A stretch of 64,000 nucleotides of DNA from Pseudaquidulcibacter sp041917055. Lineage in GTDB: Bacteria > Pseudomonadota > Alphaproteobacteria > Caulobacterales > Aquidulcibacteraceae. Positions 42,831 through 51,609 of this stretch are shown here, one piece after another. The DNA lies in assembly GCA_041917055.1 (NCBI GenBank), contig JAYRYJ010000007.1, positions 111,438 to 175,437 of the forward strand, read 5' to 3'. The translations under genes and the position numbers were made by a program. Below the pieces are notes generated by a model. It was not told the DNA's origin. It was given only the letters and a program-made list of their open reading frames with translations, and did no database searches. Numbering within the stretch: the first letter of the stretch is position 1; each line of letters starts with the position of its first letter.

Positions 42831-44996
42831 ATGAAGAAATTGAACGCTGAACTTGAACATTGCTATGGTATCAAACAGATAAAACATTTGTTTGATTTTT
42901 CCGACAGCAACTCATTTGCAATTTATGCCCCGAATGGCGTTATGAAATCGTCTTTTGCTAAAACACTGGATGACTTTTCTAAGGGTAAAGAGCCTAAAGA
43001 CAAGATATTTCCTAAACGGACAAGTAAGCGTATCCTTAATGACGAAAATGGAAATGAAATATCCAAAGATAATGTTCTTGTAATTCAAACATTAGAAGAC
43101 AGTTTTGCTAATTCCGAAAAAACTTCAACGCTTTTGATTAAGGCAGAGCTAAGAAAGGAATATGAAGAACTTCATAGAACTATTTCTGAATTAAAAAATA
43201 AACTTTTTAAATCCATTAAAAATCAAAGCGGGACAAAAAAAGATATAGAGAAGGAAATTTCTCTGGCTTTCACGCCAAACGACAAGTCTTTCTTTACCGC
43301 GATAAAACGTATACACGAGGAGGTCATCGAACAGAAAGAAGCGCCGTTCGAGAAATTGCAATATGATACAATTTTTGACGAAAAAGTTATCGAATTCTTG
43401 GAAACAAAAGACTTCAAAGCCGCAATTGCAGACTACATAAAGAAATACAATGAATTATTAGATGCTTCCACTTATTTTAAAAAGGGAGTATTCAACTACT
43501 ACAACGCTTCCAACATTGCTAAAAGTCTTGCCGACAATGGATTTTTTAAAGCGAAACATACAATCACATTGAATTCTGGAGAGGCTCTAGAAGTAAAAGA
43601 CGAGAAAGAACTTTCCTCTTTGATCGAGAAGGAAAAAGACGCAATTACAAATGATTCTGACCTTAAGAAAAAGTTTGCCGAAATAGCAAAATTGTTGGAA
43701 AAGAATGCGAAGGTTCGTGAATTTCAAGATTACTTGTCTGGTAATGACGATATTCTGCCATTTTTATCAAATATAGCTGAGTTCAAAGACCATATTTGGA
43801 AGTCATACCTAGTTTCAAATAAGGACGCTTTTAATGAACTTGTTATAAGCTTCAAAGCCGCAGAAAAGCGTAGATTGGAAATTGAAACCGAGGCTGCTGG
43901 TGAGCGAACCCAGTGGGAAATTGTAATAGAGGAGTTCAACGAAAGATTTCATGTTCCCTTTAAATTGATAGCAAAAAACAAAGTTGCTGTGATGCTGGGT
44001 GAAGAACCAATTTTAACTTTAGGCTTCGAGTTTAAGGACGGAGTTGAAACTGCAAATGTCGAACGAAAAGATTTGCTGGATGTTCTAAGCACCGGAGAAA
44101 GAAAGGCACTTTATATTCTAAATGTGCTTTTCGAAATTGCAGTTAGAAAAGCAACTGGCGTTGAGCACTTAATTATCGTTGACGATATTGCAGATTCCTT
44201 TGATTACAAAAACAAATATGCAATCATTCAATACCTTAAAGAGATACATGATGATGGGAATTTCAAACTAATAATACTATCTCACAATTTTGATTTCTTT
44301 AGAACGGTTGAAAGTAGGTTTGTTAATTACAAGAAATGTTTGATGGTTTTAAAAGACCACAGCGGCATTACAATTGTTCCTGCATCAGGCATAAAAAATA
44401 TTTTTGTAAACGACTGGAAAGGGAATTTTAATACCGACAATAAAAAAATGATTGCTTCTATTCCGTTCATGAGGAACCTTATTGAGTATACCTTGGGAGA
44501 GGCAGACCCAGATTTTTCAATCCTTACATCTCTTTTGCATTGGAAGCCTGACACTCAGACTATAAATTCGCAGGAGCTTTTTAGAATTTATAATAAGATT
44601 TTTTCTTCAAGTTTAGTGCCATCAAACCCAAATCAAAATATATTTAGCTTGATTTGTAGCGAAGCAGATTCTTGCTTGAATGCACAAATTGGAATAAATT
44701 TCGAAAATAAGATTGTGCTGGCGATTGCTAGTCGCCTGGTCGCCGAAAAATTCATTGTTGATAAATTCAATGATCCGGCAAAAACGGGCGGGATTAACAG
44801 TTGCCAAACACCAGTCTTAGTTGGACGATATAGAAAAGAATTTTCAGCCGATACTTCTCAAATTAAGCATCTTGATAAAGTTGTATTGATGACACCCGAG
44901 AATATCCACTTGAACTCGTTTATGTATGAACCGATTTTGGATATGTCAGATGAACATTTAAGGCAATTATACACTGAAGTAAAAGCACTTCATTGA
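42831..44996 (+). CDS. SMC/RloC-like AAA ATPase
   Basis: 721 residues of an ABC-type ATPase split by coiled coil. Walker A variant IYAPNGVMKSSFAKTL at 29-44 (Met before Lys), coiled-coil region about 100-160 and 290-370, signature DVLSTGERKAL near 418 and Walker B LIIVDDIADSFD near 446, then LIILSHNFDFFRTVE with the switch His. The C-terminal 200 residues (FMRNLIEYTLGEADPDF...) are not recognised and may carry an effector. The order restriction enzyme then AAA protein suggests a shared defence function; PrrC/RloC-type nucleases are the nearest analogues by architecture, but no anticodon-nuclease motif is seen. Confidence 0.72.
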   Translation: MKKLNAELEHCYGIKQIKHLFDFSDSNSFAIYAPNGVMKSSFAKTLDDFSKGKEPKDKIFPKRTSKRILNDENGNEISKDNVLVIQTLEDSFANSEKTSTLLIKAELRKEYEELHRTISELKNKLFKSIKNQSGTKKDIEKEISLAFTPNDKSFFTAIKRIHEEVIEQKEAPFEKLQYDTIFDEKVIEFLETKDFKAAIADYIKKYNELLDASTYFKKGVFNYYNASNIAKSLADNGFFKAKHTITLNSGEALEVKDEKELSSLIEKEKDAITNDSDLKKKFAEIAKLLEKNAKVREFQDYLSGNDDILPFLSNIAEFKDHIWKSYLVSNKDAFNELVISFKAAEKRRLEIETEAAGERTQWEIVIEEFNERFHVPFKLIAKNKVAVMLGEEPILTLGFEFKDGVETANVERKDLLDVLSTGERKALYILNVLFEIAVRKATGVEHLIIVDDIADSFDYKNKYAIIQYLKEIHDDGNFKLIILSHNFDFFRTVESRFVNYKKCLMVLKDHSGITIVPASGIKNIFVNDWKGNFNTDNKKMIASIPFMRNLIEYTLGEADPDFSILTSLLHWKPDTQTINSQELFRIYNKIFSSSLVPSNPNQNIFSLICSEADSCLNAQIGINFENKIVLAIASRLVAEKFIVDKFNDPAKTGGINSCQTPVLVGRYRKEFSADTSQIKHLDKVVLMTPENIHLNSFMYEPILDMSDEHLRQLYTEVKALH

Positions 44997-45035
44997 CTTT
45001 GATTGAGTTTTTTATCCCTTTAGCTTCCTCTTGAG

Positions 45036-45170
45036 CCCATGCCGAACCCATAGTTTTGGGTGATGGGTGGTCAATGGGTCTGCCCGCTCCATTCGTTTCA
45101 ATCTTTGATTTCCACTCCCGTGTTGCCCATACGCCCTGATTAAATCAGGGTGACAGCCCATCTTTCCCCC
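45036..45170 (+). promoter_or_regulatory. Structured leader D (before ArdC)
   Basis: Several stems: ACCCA/TGGGT around 45046-45061, AATGG/CCATT around 45073-45093, and the perfect CCCTGATT-A-AATCAGGG at 45134-45150. CGTGTT lies at 45119-45124, 44 bases before TTTCCCCC at 45163-45170, which is 47 bases from the ArdC start. Spacing closely matches leaders A and B. Confidence 0.6.
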
Positions 45171-45216
45171 AAACTTTTTTGTGTCCGTCCTCAAGATAAA
45201 GCGAAAGGAGATGGAC

Positions 45217-46134
45217 ATGAAAAATCAATCTAAGTCTTCAATTTCACGTTTCGACGTTTATGAAACTATTACCAATCAAATCATTTCCGCCATTGAAAAC
45301 GGAGTAGGTGATGTTCAATTACCTTGGCATCGCAAAGGCTTTTCAACCGCGCGTCCATTTAATGTTCAATCCAAGAAAGCATACAATGGCGTGAATATTC
45401 TTGCACTTTGGATTGCAGCTTATACCAGCGGTTACGAGCATGGAATTTGGGGCACTTATAAACAATGGCAAGAACGCGGTGCACAAGTTCGCAAGGGTGA
45501 ATCCTCTTCCGTGATTATCTTCTTCAAAGATATCGAAGTTGAAAATCAAAATGGCGATGACCCAACTCATTACTCAATCGCCAAAGCATCACGCGTATTT
45601 AATGTTGCACAAGTTGAAGGTTATGAAATGCCCGCTTCCGAGCCACAAATTGATAAAATTATTGCTTGTGAAAATGCCGAGCGTTTTATCGTATCAACCA
45701 ATGCCAAAATCAACATTAGTGGCGCACGCGCTTGTTACAGCCCATCAAGTGACACAATCTCAATGCCAGATCGTCATCGTTTCGTCGGAACTGAAACTTC
45801 TTCTCCAACCGAAGGCTGGTATTCAACCTTGTTTCACGAGCTTACGCATTGGACAGGTTCATCAAACCGCCTTGCACGCGATTTTGGCAAACGCTTTGGT
45901 GATAATCGCTATGCAATGGAAGAACTTGTCGCCGAACTTGGCGCGGCATTCCTATGTTCCGAACTCGGTATCACTCAAGAACCACGCGCCGACCATGCAT
46001 GCTATATCAACAATTGGCTTCAAGTATTAAAGCAAGATTCAAAAGCCATCATCACCGCCGCAAGTCAGGCTTCAAAATCTTCGGAATATTTGCTCAATAA
46101 ATCCGCTCACAATCAATTTAAGGTGGTGGCCTGA
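45217..46134 (+). CDS. ArdC-type antirestriction protein (ssDNA-binding, zincin)
   Basis: 305 residues. The N-terminal DUF1738/ArdC-N domain, DVYETITNQIISAIENGVG then PWHRKGFSTARPFNVQSKKAYNG (split), binds single-stranded DNA in homologues; the C-terminal metallopeptidase shows LFHELTHWTGSSNRL near residue 205 and EELVAELGAAFL. ArdC shields incoming single-stranded DNA from host restriction during conjugation. ATG 45217 has GGAG six bases ahead; the ATG at 45211 touches that site. It would help this element establish in hosts with restriction systems, while its own type ISP enzyme takes over later. Confidence 0.9.
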   Translation: MKNQSKSSISRFDVYETITNQIISAIENGVGDVQLPWHRKGFSTARPFNVQSKKAYNGVNILALWIAAYTSGYEHGIWGTYKQWQERGAQVRKGESSSVIIFFKDIEVENQNGDDPTHYSIAKASRVFNVAQVEGYEMPASEPQIDKIIACENAERFIVSTNAKINISGARACYSPSSDTISMPDRHRFVGTETSSPTEGWYSTLFHELTHWTGSSNRLARDFGKRFGDNRYAMEELVAELGAAFLCSELGITQEPRADHACYINNWLQVLKQDSKAIITAASQASKSSEYLLNKSAHNQFKVVA

Positions 46135-46414
46135 TTGCTGCCAATCTCTTATTCAGGCTAACTACTTAAACCCATTCTAGTTTAGAATAGGCCTATTAAA
46201 TAATGGTAAAATTTGAAATATTTAACTTTAACTAATGGATTTTTGCTAGTACGCCATTTTTACAACCATATGTGATGACTTTTCAGATTGCTTCTAACCT
46301 CTTTTACATCCTTTAGTATTTGCTAAACAATGTTAAGTCATTGAGTTATTCAAAATCAGAGCCTATATTTATTTTGAAACTGCTAGATTGCTTTTGTAAA
46401 TATAGGGGATGGGG

Positions 46415-47116
46415 ATGGGAAGATATATTGTCACAGATTTAACTAGATTTGGAACACCAGATAAGGTTTGTACAGCTGTTGTGGATACTGAAACTGGGGT
46501 TTGCTTGAGGCCGATTCCTTATTTGACTAGCGCAAATGTACAAGAACTTAATATGCATCCAGGTGCCCTTTTAAGTGGTGAAATCACAAAGAAGCCAGAT
46601 GCAATAAATCCACATTTTGAAGATTCCACAAGAGCGGGATTAAGTTATATTGGCCCAGCATCAGGAGAAGAATTCGAACAAGTATTAAAGAAAACTTTGT
46701 CTGCTTCTGTTGCGGTAGGCTTCGGTGTAGAATTTTCTGTAGGACAAAAGCACATTCCAATCGGCACCCAAACTAATTGTTCTATTGTTACGATTAAAAT
46801 ATCTCCTTCTGAACTTAACATTCATGAAGACCAATTTAATCCCGGAAAAATTAAAGCATCTTTCGTTGATATTGACGGGCACAGTTTCAGCTATTTACCT
46901 ATTACAGATAGAGGTTTTTATGACTACGCAAAAAGACATCATGATGATGGTGAGCTTATGAAAGTTAAACAGTTTATTAAATCTCAAGATGAGTTATATT
47001 TAAGGGTGGGATTGAGTAGGAATCACCAAAGCCCAGATGGTAGGAGTGGCTACTGGCTACAAGTGAACGGAATATACACATTTCCAGATTTTTACGAAGA
47101 GATAAGACGGTATTAA
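46415..47116 (+). CDS. Dual-OB-domain-type protein of the DUF488 operon
   Basis: 233 residues from ATG 46415 (ATG 46409 is the alternative; AGGGG lies seven bases before 46415). MGRYIVTDLTRFGTPDKVCTAV starts a beta-rich protein with VDTETGVCLRPIPYL, LLSGEITKKPDA and a C-terminal DELYLRVGLSRN...GYWLQVNGIYTFPDF. This matches what I know of dual OB-fold proteins linked to DUF488 genes. The pairing suggests nucleic-acid binding by the OB folds and an enzymatic step by the DUF488 partners; no experiment is known to me. Confidence 0.6.
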   Translation: MGRYIVTDLTRFGTPDKVCTAVVDTETGVCLRPIPYLTSANVQELNMHPGALLSGEITKKPDAINPHFEDSTRAGLSYIGPASGEEFEQVLKKTLSASVAVGFGVEFSVGQKHIPIGTQTNCSIVTIKISPSELNIHEDQFNPGKIKASFVDIDGHSFSYLPITDRGFYDYAKRHHDDGELMKVKQFIKSQDELYLRVGLSRNHQSPDGRSGYWLQVNGIYTFPDFYEEIRRY

Positions 47117-47117
47117 C

Positions 47118-47747
47118 ATGCAGAACGCTATATTCACGCTCGGACATTCTACACATGAAATAGAGAAGTTTATAAGATTATTAAAGGTACATCATATAAC
47201 CGCTTTATGCGATGTTAGATCCTCTCCGTATAGTAGATTCAATCCTCAATTTAATCGCGAAAATCTAAAAATAAGCTTACGTGAAAATGGAATTAAATAT
47301 GTCTTCCTTGGCAAAGAGCTTGGTGCACGTAGTGACGATTCCGCTTGTTATAAAAATGGAAAGGTTAGCTATGATCTTTTAGCCAATTCCGAACTCTTTC
47401 AAAGCGGGATTGATCGTGTTATTAAGGGCTCGAAAGATTTTAAAATAGCACTCGTTTGCGCAGAAAAAGATCCTCTCGAGTGTCATAGAACCATATTAGT
47501 TGCTCGTGAACTTGAAAAAAAGGGGCACTGCGTTATACACATTCTTGAAGATGGAACAATTGAAAAAAATGAAGAAGCAGTTGCAAGACTTGTAAAGGGA
47601 TTTAACTCTGGGCAAGGCGATGATTTGTTTTTGACAGAAGAAGAGATTAAAAACAGGGCATTTAGTAAGCAAGCAGAAAAAATTTCTTATACTCTACCAG
47701 AATTTGATGTCGAAGAAGATGCAGACGTTCAAAAGGGCATGAAATGA
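47118..47747 (+). CDS. DUF488 protein 1
   Basis: 209 residues. IFTLGHSTHEIEKFIRLLK starts the DUF488 fold; ALCDVRSSPYSRFNPQFNR is the conserved DVR-P-S-x-R block; FLGKELGAR follows; ALVCAEKDPLECHR is the Cys...CHR signature. A C-terminal extension of about 50 residues, not seen in the next gene, ends in an acidic stretch (FDVEEDADV). It starts one base after the OB protein stop and overlaps DUF488 protein 2 by four bases. Confidence 0.8.
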   Translation: MQNAIFTLGHSTHEIEKFIRLLKVHHITALCDVRSSPYSRFNPQFNRENLKISLRENGIKYVFLGKELGARSDDSACYKNGKVSYDLLANSELFQSGIDRVIKGSKDFKIALVCAEKDPLECHRTILVARELEKKGHCVIHILEDGTIEKNEEAVARLVKGFNSGQGDDLFLTEEEIKNRAFSKQAEKISYTLPEFDVEEDADVQKGMK

Positions 47748-48175
47748 AAATTTTCACAATTGGATTTACCAAGACTTCAGCAGAAAATTTTTTTTCACGT
47801 ATTAAAGATTCTGGCGCGAAGCAGGTAATAGACGTTAGATTGAATAATATTTCCCAATTAGCAGGTTTTGCAAAAAAAGATGACTTGGAATATTTTTCTA
47901 GACAAATTTGTAACGTTTCGTACAAACATATACCTGAACTTGCTCCTACAAAAGAGATGCTTGACACTTTTAAGAAGGAGAAAGGATCTTGGGCCAACTA
48001 CGCTAACGGATTTTTAGACCTAATGGCTGAGAGAAAAATTGAGAAAATCGATAAAAGGGTACTCGATGGAGGTTGTCTTCTATGTAGTGAAGACAAGCCC
48101 CACAATTGTCATAGACGTTTAGTTGCAGAATATCTGAAAGACAAATGGGGCGACGTAGAAATCGAACATCTGTAG
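47744..48175 (+). CDS. DUF488 protein 2
   Basis: 143 residues, a minimal DUF488 domain: IFTIGFTKTSAENFFSRIKD, VIDVRLNNISQLAGFAKKDDL, YKHIPELAPTKEML and LLCSEDKPHNCHRRLVAEYL. Compared with protein 1 the SPYSRFN block is replaced by NNISQLAGF, as in the short COG5483-like subfamily. Two different DUF488 proteins encoded back to back imply a heteromer or sequential action. ATGA overlap with the upstream gene. Confidence 0.8.
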   Translation: MKIFTIGFTKTSAENFFSRIKDSGAKQVIDVRLNNISQLAGFAKKDDLEYFSRQICNVSYKHIPELAPTKEMLDTFKKEKGSWANYANGFLDLMAERKIEKIDKRVLDGGCLLCSEDKPHNCHRRLVAEYLKDKWGDVEIEHL

Positions 48176-48274
48176 TGTATCTTAAATCCCATTTTAATAA
48201 GCTAAACAATACTAAAGACCTATTATTCCATAACAACTCCACTTGGAAAATCCTTGAACAAAATTCAAAACAGC

Positions 48275-48320
48275 TAACGCTCTTTTAGGGCGTTAAGATT
48301 CTCGTTTTCGGGTTTCCCCC
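48275..48320 (+). promoter_or_regulatory. Leader E (before the 48388 gene)
   Basis: TAACGC/GCGTTA (48275-48280 and 48290-48295) forms a small hairpin, followed by TTTCCCCC at 48313-48320, 68 bases before the start codon. CGTGTT is absent, so it is a partial member of the leader family. Confidence 0.45.
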
Positions 48321-48387
48321 AAAGAAGGTACGATTGCAAACTATAACGCTTCTTAGATGGCAATTTTGCCTATTTAAGGAGAGTAAA

Positions 48388-48924
48388 ATGAAATACAAAT
48401 TAAAACCTGCCGTAGCGGTTATTTTGATGGCGACTATTATTGCTTCTGCCGTCAATGCGGCTCCAGAAAAAAAGAAAGCCACGCCTAAACGTGCAACAAT
48501 TAGTCAATCTGTTTCAAACTATTCATGTGAAGGTACAGATGCTAGAATTACACGCAACGCGCTCAATGGAAATTCGCGCAGCGAGTATAAACTTTCATTC
48601 GGTATGCAACTAAATCGTAGCAACGGCACAGCTACAATTATGGGCGCACGCGGTTCGAACCTTATCCGTTCTGGTCGCTATATCATTTCTACAATTGGCA
48701 ATGGTTTTAGCTTGTTTATGAATTGGGTTGACGGCTCGAACAATTCGCAGTCATTTCAAGTCGATTTTGGAAGTGATGGTTCTTTCTCAGGTTCATCATC
48801 TGAATCTGGAAACAATTCTACCCCCGTATATTCAATGATGTGCGAATTAATGGGAAGTGAGTTTTGCGGCCTTACAAATGTATATATCACACGCAAAATC
48901 GAAGGCGTTTGCTGGCAGCAATAG
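48388..48924 (+). CDS. Secreted hypothetical protein of the element
   Basis: 178 residues from ATG 48388, which has AAGGAGAG eight bases upstream. Signal peptide MKYKLKPAVAVILMATIIASAVNA, then a Lys/Thr-rich linker (APEKKKATPKRATIS) and a beta-rich domain with many Ser, Gly and Asn (GRYIISTIGNGFSLFMNWVDG, SFQVDFGSDGSFSGSSSES). Four cysteines in the mature part (YSCEG, MMCELMGSEFCG, GVCWQQ) could form disulfides. No family recognised. A GAAA-loop terminator follows. Confidence 0.6.
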   Translation: MKYKLKPAVAVILMATIIASAVNAAPEKKKATPKRATISQSVSNYSCEGTDARITRNALNGNSRSEYKLSFGMQLNRSNGTATIMGARGSNLIRSGRYIISTIGNGFSLFMNWVDGSNNSQSFQVDFGSDGSFSGSSSESGNNSTPVYSMMCELMGSEFCGLTNVYITRKIEGVCWQQ

Positions 48925-48948
48925 AAACAAAAATCAATTTGCCTTGAG

Positions 48949-48977
48949 GGCGGGAGAAATCCCGCCTTATTCTTTTT
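48949..48977. terminator. Terminator shared by convergent genes
   Basis: GGCGGGA-GAAA-TCCCGCC (48949-48966), a 7-bp stem with a GAAA tetraloop, followed by TTATTCTTTTT. The run of T bases is also the 3' end of the minus-strand gene ending at 48967. Confidence 0.8.
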
Positions 48978-50118
48978 CGAGGATAATTTCTTTAAAACTC
49001 TCGCTTATGATTGGGTCAATTAAATCTGCGGTCTTTAATGCCCAGCTTGACCATTTATCAAGGTTGAATTGTTCAGTATTTTCGGGCTTAGATTCCAATA
49101 TCTTTTGAACATAGCTTCTTATTTGCTCGGCTTTTTGAAGATATTCGGCTTGCGATATTAATCTCTCAATCCTTTTATTTTCTTCTTCTATGCGCTTTTT
49201 CTCATACTCTTGCCTTGCGTGCTTAATTGCCCTTATATCTTCTTCCCATTGCCTGATTTTGTATGAACGATATCCAATTTCAGACGTAAGAATAATATCG
49301 GTGATAATATCAATAAGCCTATCTTCTAACCTTTTTTTAGGTTCGTCACGCCATTCTTTAAAGCAGCCATAAGTGCCATCTGACCCATTCAGTGAAATTT
49401 TCACTTTGGTTAGTTCGGGTTCATCTTGCAAAAACGGAATTGGGCCTCCGCGATGTTGCATTTCCACAATTTCTAATTTTATTTTTTGCCCATGAATTAA
49501 CAACACTATGTTATTGCCATGGTCATCTATTTCTTGAATTGTGTGTTGCATTCTTTCGATAGTTTTAAAAACGGAATTCATAATTCCAAGGCGGCGCTTT
49601 TGCCCCGTTGTTCCAAACCATTCGGTTGGCCCCCAATATAGTCTAACACCACCACGCTTTGATTCAGATTTACGACGCTTATCATCATCCAATAGTTTTT
49701 TTATTCTCGAATGGGATTGCAAAAGGGAGATTGGTGCCAGCTTTTCTTTTACTTCCGCCAAGACTTCGGGGCGTACTTCCTCAATCTCGTATTCAAATTC
49801 AGGTTTAGGGGGTAAAGGCGCATATAATTCTTCTTTTGTAACCGAACCCCAATAGTAATAATGTCTTGGGCTACCTTTTAGATAAATATATTGACCGCCT
49901 GCAAAGCGGCGGCGGGGAAGTGGCTTTGATTCAGGAGTTTCACCGCGATTTTTCGCAAGCCAGTAATTTTTATCTGGAAGTGGGATATCGTATTCGCGGG
50001 CAATATCCTTTAGTTTATTTTCCGACAATTCATATTCTTTTGCGATGTCGGAAATTTGCTTACTCCAAACCAATTCGTGGAATTGCGATCTATCAAATTT
50101 TTCTTGCATTCTATTCAT
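48967..50118 (-). CDS. Helix-turn-helix/coiled-coil hypothetical protein
   Basis: 383 residues. A helix-turn-helix near the start, VWSKQISDIAKEYELSENKLKDIAREYDI, is followed by PLPDKNYWLAKNRGETP and a Pro-rich linker. The middle has a beta-rich globular part, and 280-345 is a strongly charged coiled coil (REYEKKRIEEENKRIERL-like). I have seen proteins of this layout in integrative elements but know no function; DNA binding through the N-terminus is likely. A hairpin lies at 50201-50228 upstream. Confidence 0.6.
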   Translation of the reverse strand: MNRMQEKFDRSQFHELVWSKQISDIAKEYELSENKLKDIAREYDIPLPDKNYWLAKNRGETPESKPLPRRRFAGGQYIYLKGSPRHYYYWGSVTKEELYAPLPPKPEFEYEIEEVRPEVLAEVKEKLAPISLLQSHSRIKKLLDDDKRRKSESKRGGVRLYWGPTEWFGTTGQKRRLGIMNSVFKTIERMQHTIQEIDDHGNNIVLLIHGQKIKLEIVEMQHRGGPIPFLQDEPELTKVKISLNGSDGTYGCFKEWRDEPKKRLEDRLIDIITDIILTSEIGYRSYKIRQWEEDIRAIKHARQEYEKKRIEEENKRIERLISQAEYLQKAEQIRSYVQKILESKPENTEQFNLDKWSSWALKTADLIDPIISESFKEIILEKE

Positions 50119-50200
50119 CCCAAATTTTTCAACTAATAGGGCATCACTATGACTATTTCGGTGTTAGCTTTATTTTTGCTTTGTGCGGTCACTTTTTGGT

Positions 50201-50228
50201 GAGGTTATCTAAGCGCTTGAATAACCTC
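50201..50228 (-). promoter_or_regulatory. Hairpin upstream of the 50118 gene
   Basis: GAGGTTAT (50201-50208) and ATAACCTC (50221-50228) are perfect 8-bp arms around 12 bases, 83 bp upstream of the minus-strand gene. It could equally terminate hipA transcription from the right; no T-run supports that. Confidence 0.35.
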
Positions 50229-50289
50229 GTTCGGGTCTTTTTGGCCGAGACTTAGCGAATTTGCTATGCAATCATCCCGCTCGGGTTTA

Positions 50290-51609
50290 TTATTCTTTCA
50301 TCGCAAGAATTTTAATTCTGCTTAATACCGATGCCTTCACACTTTCATGAATGCCATCTGGGAAGTTTTCGGGCAATGATTCTTCGATTAAATCTAAGGC
50401 TTGCTCGCCTGTTTCGATTATTTCTTCAAAGATTGGTTCAATAATATTTTCGCCGATGTTCGCTTCTTTTGCCGTTTCTACAAAATGGCGTTTATGAATG
50501 TCTAAGATTTTATATTTGCGATTGTTACCGACCGACATGGCAAGTTTATAATCTTTGTGTCTTATTTGTTTTGCGTCAAAACTTGGCTGTGCAGTTAAAA
50601 CATCATAAAATGGGGTTAGATTATAACGACCACCTTGATTTAAAAATACGCTGAAATTTTTACCATGACCATCGGTTGCACCCATTAGCCAAAATAAAAT
50701 CTGACTTTTGAAAAAAGCCCTTATGTCTTCATTTGGAGTATCGCTTCCTTTTAAGAATTCAAGAATTTGCACAATAGTCGGACCGCCATGGTTTTGATAT
50801 TTTTGGCTCGGTGGAACGCCTAATGCTTGGCAACAATCTTCTTGTGGCAATCTTATAAGTCGATTGTCCTTTGTCCATCTGCGGTCAAAGCGTTCGATGA
50901 TTAGAACTTTCTTTTCACCAAATTGCGCAATTTGGGCTTTGTTGGTTTTTAGACCGAATAATTCTATCAGCTTCAAGCAATAATATTCGTTGTCGACGCT
51001 ATTAGATAAATCAATAGTTCCTTCGCTTGTCTCAATTTTACCCATTTGCGGCTTGAAAATATGGGTAGTTGGCGTCGTTCCTTTTGGCTTTTTCCATTGT
51101 CCATCGTGCCAAAGAAGCGCGGTTTTTTCCTGCGCACCAGCCACGGAAATACGAAAGCCGTCATCTTCCCTTAAACCAAGTGGAGCGCGAGCGAGGTTTT
51201 TAATTATTGCCTCGATTGCATCTTCACTTACCACCTCACCACTGGTTGCGGATAGTGCGTCAACTTCAATATCGTCGGGCAAAAATTGCAAAGCACCAAC
51301 GCAATCACGCCCTATTTTTGTAAGTAAGCTATAATAATCTATACCTTCGGCGCCAACTTTTTCCGCCATACGACGCAAGATTGGCTCGGAATCGGGAAGT
51401 AAGTTCTCAAAGACCGAAGTCACTATCTGACCGCGAAAGGGCGTTGTTCGCAAGGGCAATGATAATGAAATTGGCATTGCATATTCCCATGCAAGCCATG
51501 TGTCGTCATATTTAAACTCTATCGCTCCGCTTGATTGTTTTATCAGGCGTCCGACAAATTTATTGTTCAAAAATATATTTAATGGAATATGTGCGCGGTA
51601 ACGACCCAT
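50290..51609 (-). CDS. hipA: HipA-type Ser/Thr kinase toxin
   Basis: 439 residues. The N-terminal subdomain PLNIFLNNKFVGRLIKQ and SLSLPLRTTPFRGQIV is followed by IGRDCVGALQFLPDD, FRISVAGAQEKTALLWHDGQW (ATP-loop), VLIIERFDRRW, the catalytic GATDGHGKNFSVFL and PFYDVLTA. HipA phosphorylates glutamyl-tRNA synthetase in E. coli and causes persistence; HipB neutralises it. The start overlaps the hipB stop as TAATG. Full length for the family. Confidence 0.93.
   Translation of the reverse strand: MGRYRAHIPLNIFLNNKFVGRLIKQSSGAIEFKYDDTWLAWEYAMPISLSLPLRTTPFRGQIVTSVFENLLPDSEPILRRMAEKVGAEGIDYYSLLTKIGRDCVGALQFLPDDIEVDALSATSGEVVSEDAIEAIIKNLARAPLGLREDDGFRISVAGAQEKTALLWHDGQWKKPKGTTPTTHIFKPQMGKIETSEGTIDLSNSVDNEYYCLKLIELFGLKTNKAQIAQFGEKKVLIIERFDRRWTKDNRLIRLPQEDCCQALGVPPSQKYQNHGGPTIVQILEFLKGSDTPNEDIRAFFKSQILFWLMGATDGHGKNFSVFLNQGGRYNLTPFYDVLTAQPSFDAKQIRHKDYKLAMSVGNNRKYKILDIHKRHFVETAKEANIGENIIEPIFEEIIETGEQALDLIEESLPENFPDGIHESVKASVLSRIKILAMKE

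Noticed and set aside
44397..44996. PrrC/RloC-type anticodon nuclease in the C-terminus of the AAA protein
   Set aside because: I could not find a convincing HEPN-type R(x4-6)H motif or other nuclease signature, so the name is not used.
47118..48175. The two DUF488 genes as one gene split by a frameshift
   Set aside because: Each has a complete domain with its own N-terminal IFT-type start and CHR motif, and the junction is a normal ATGA overlap.
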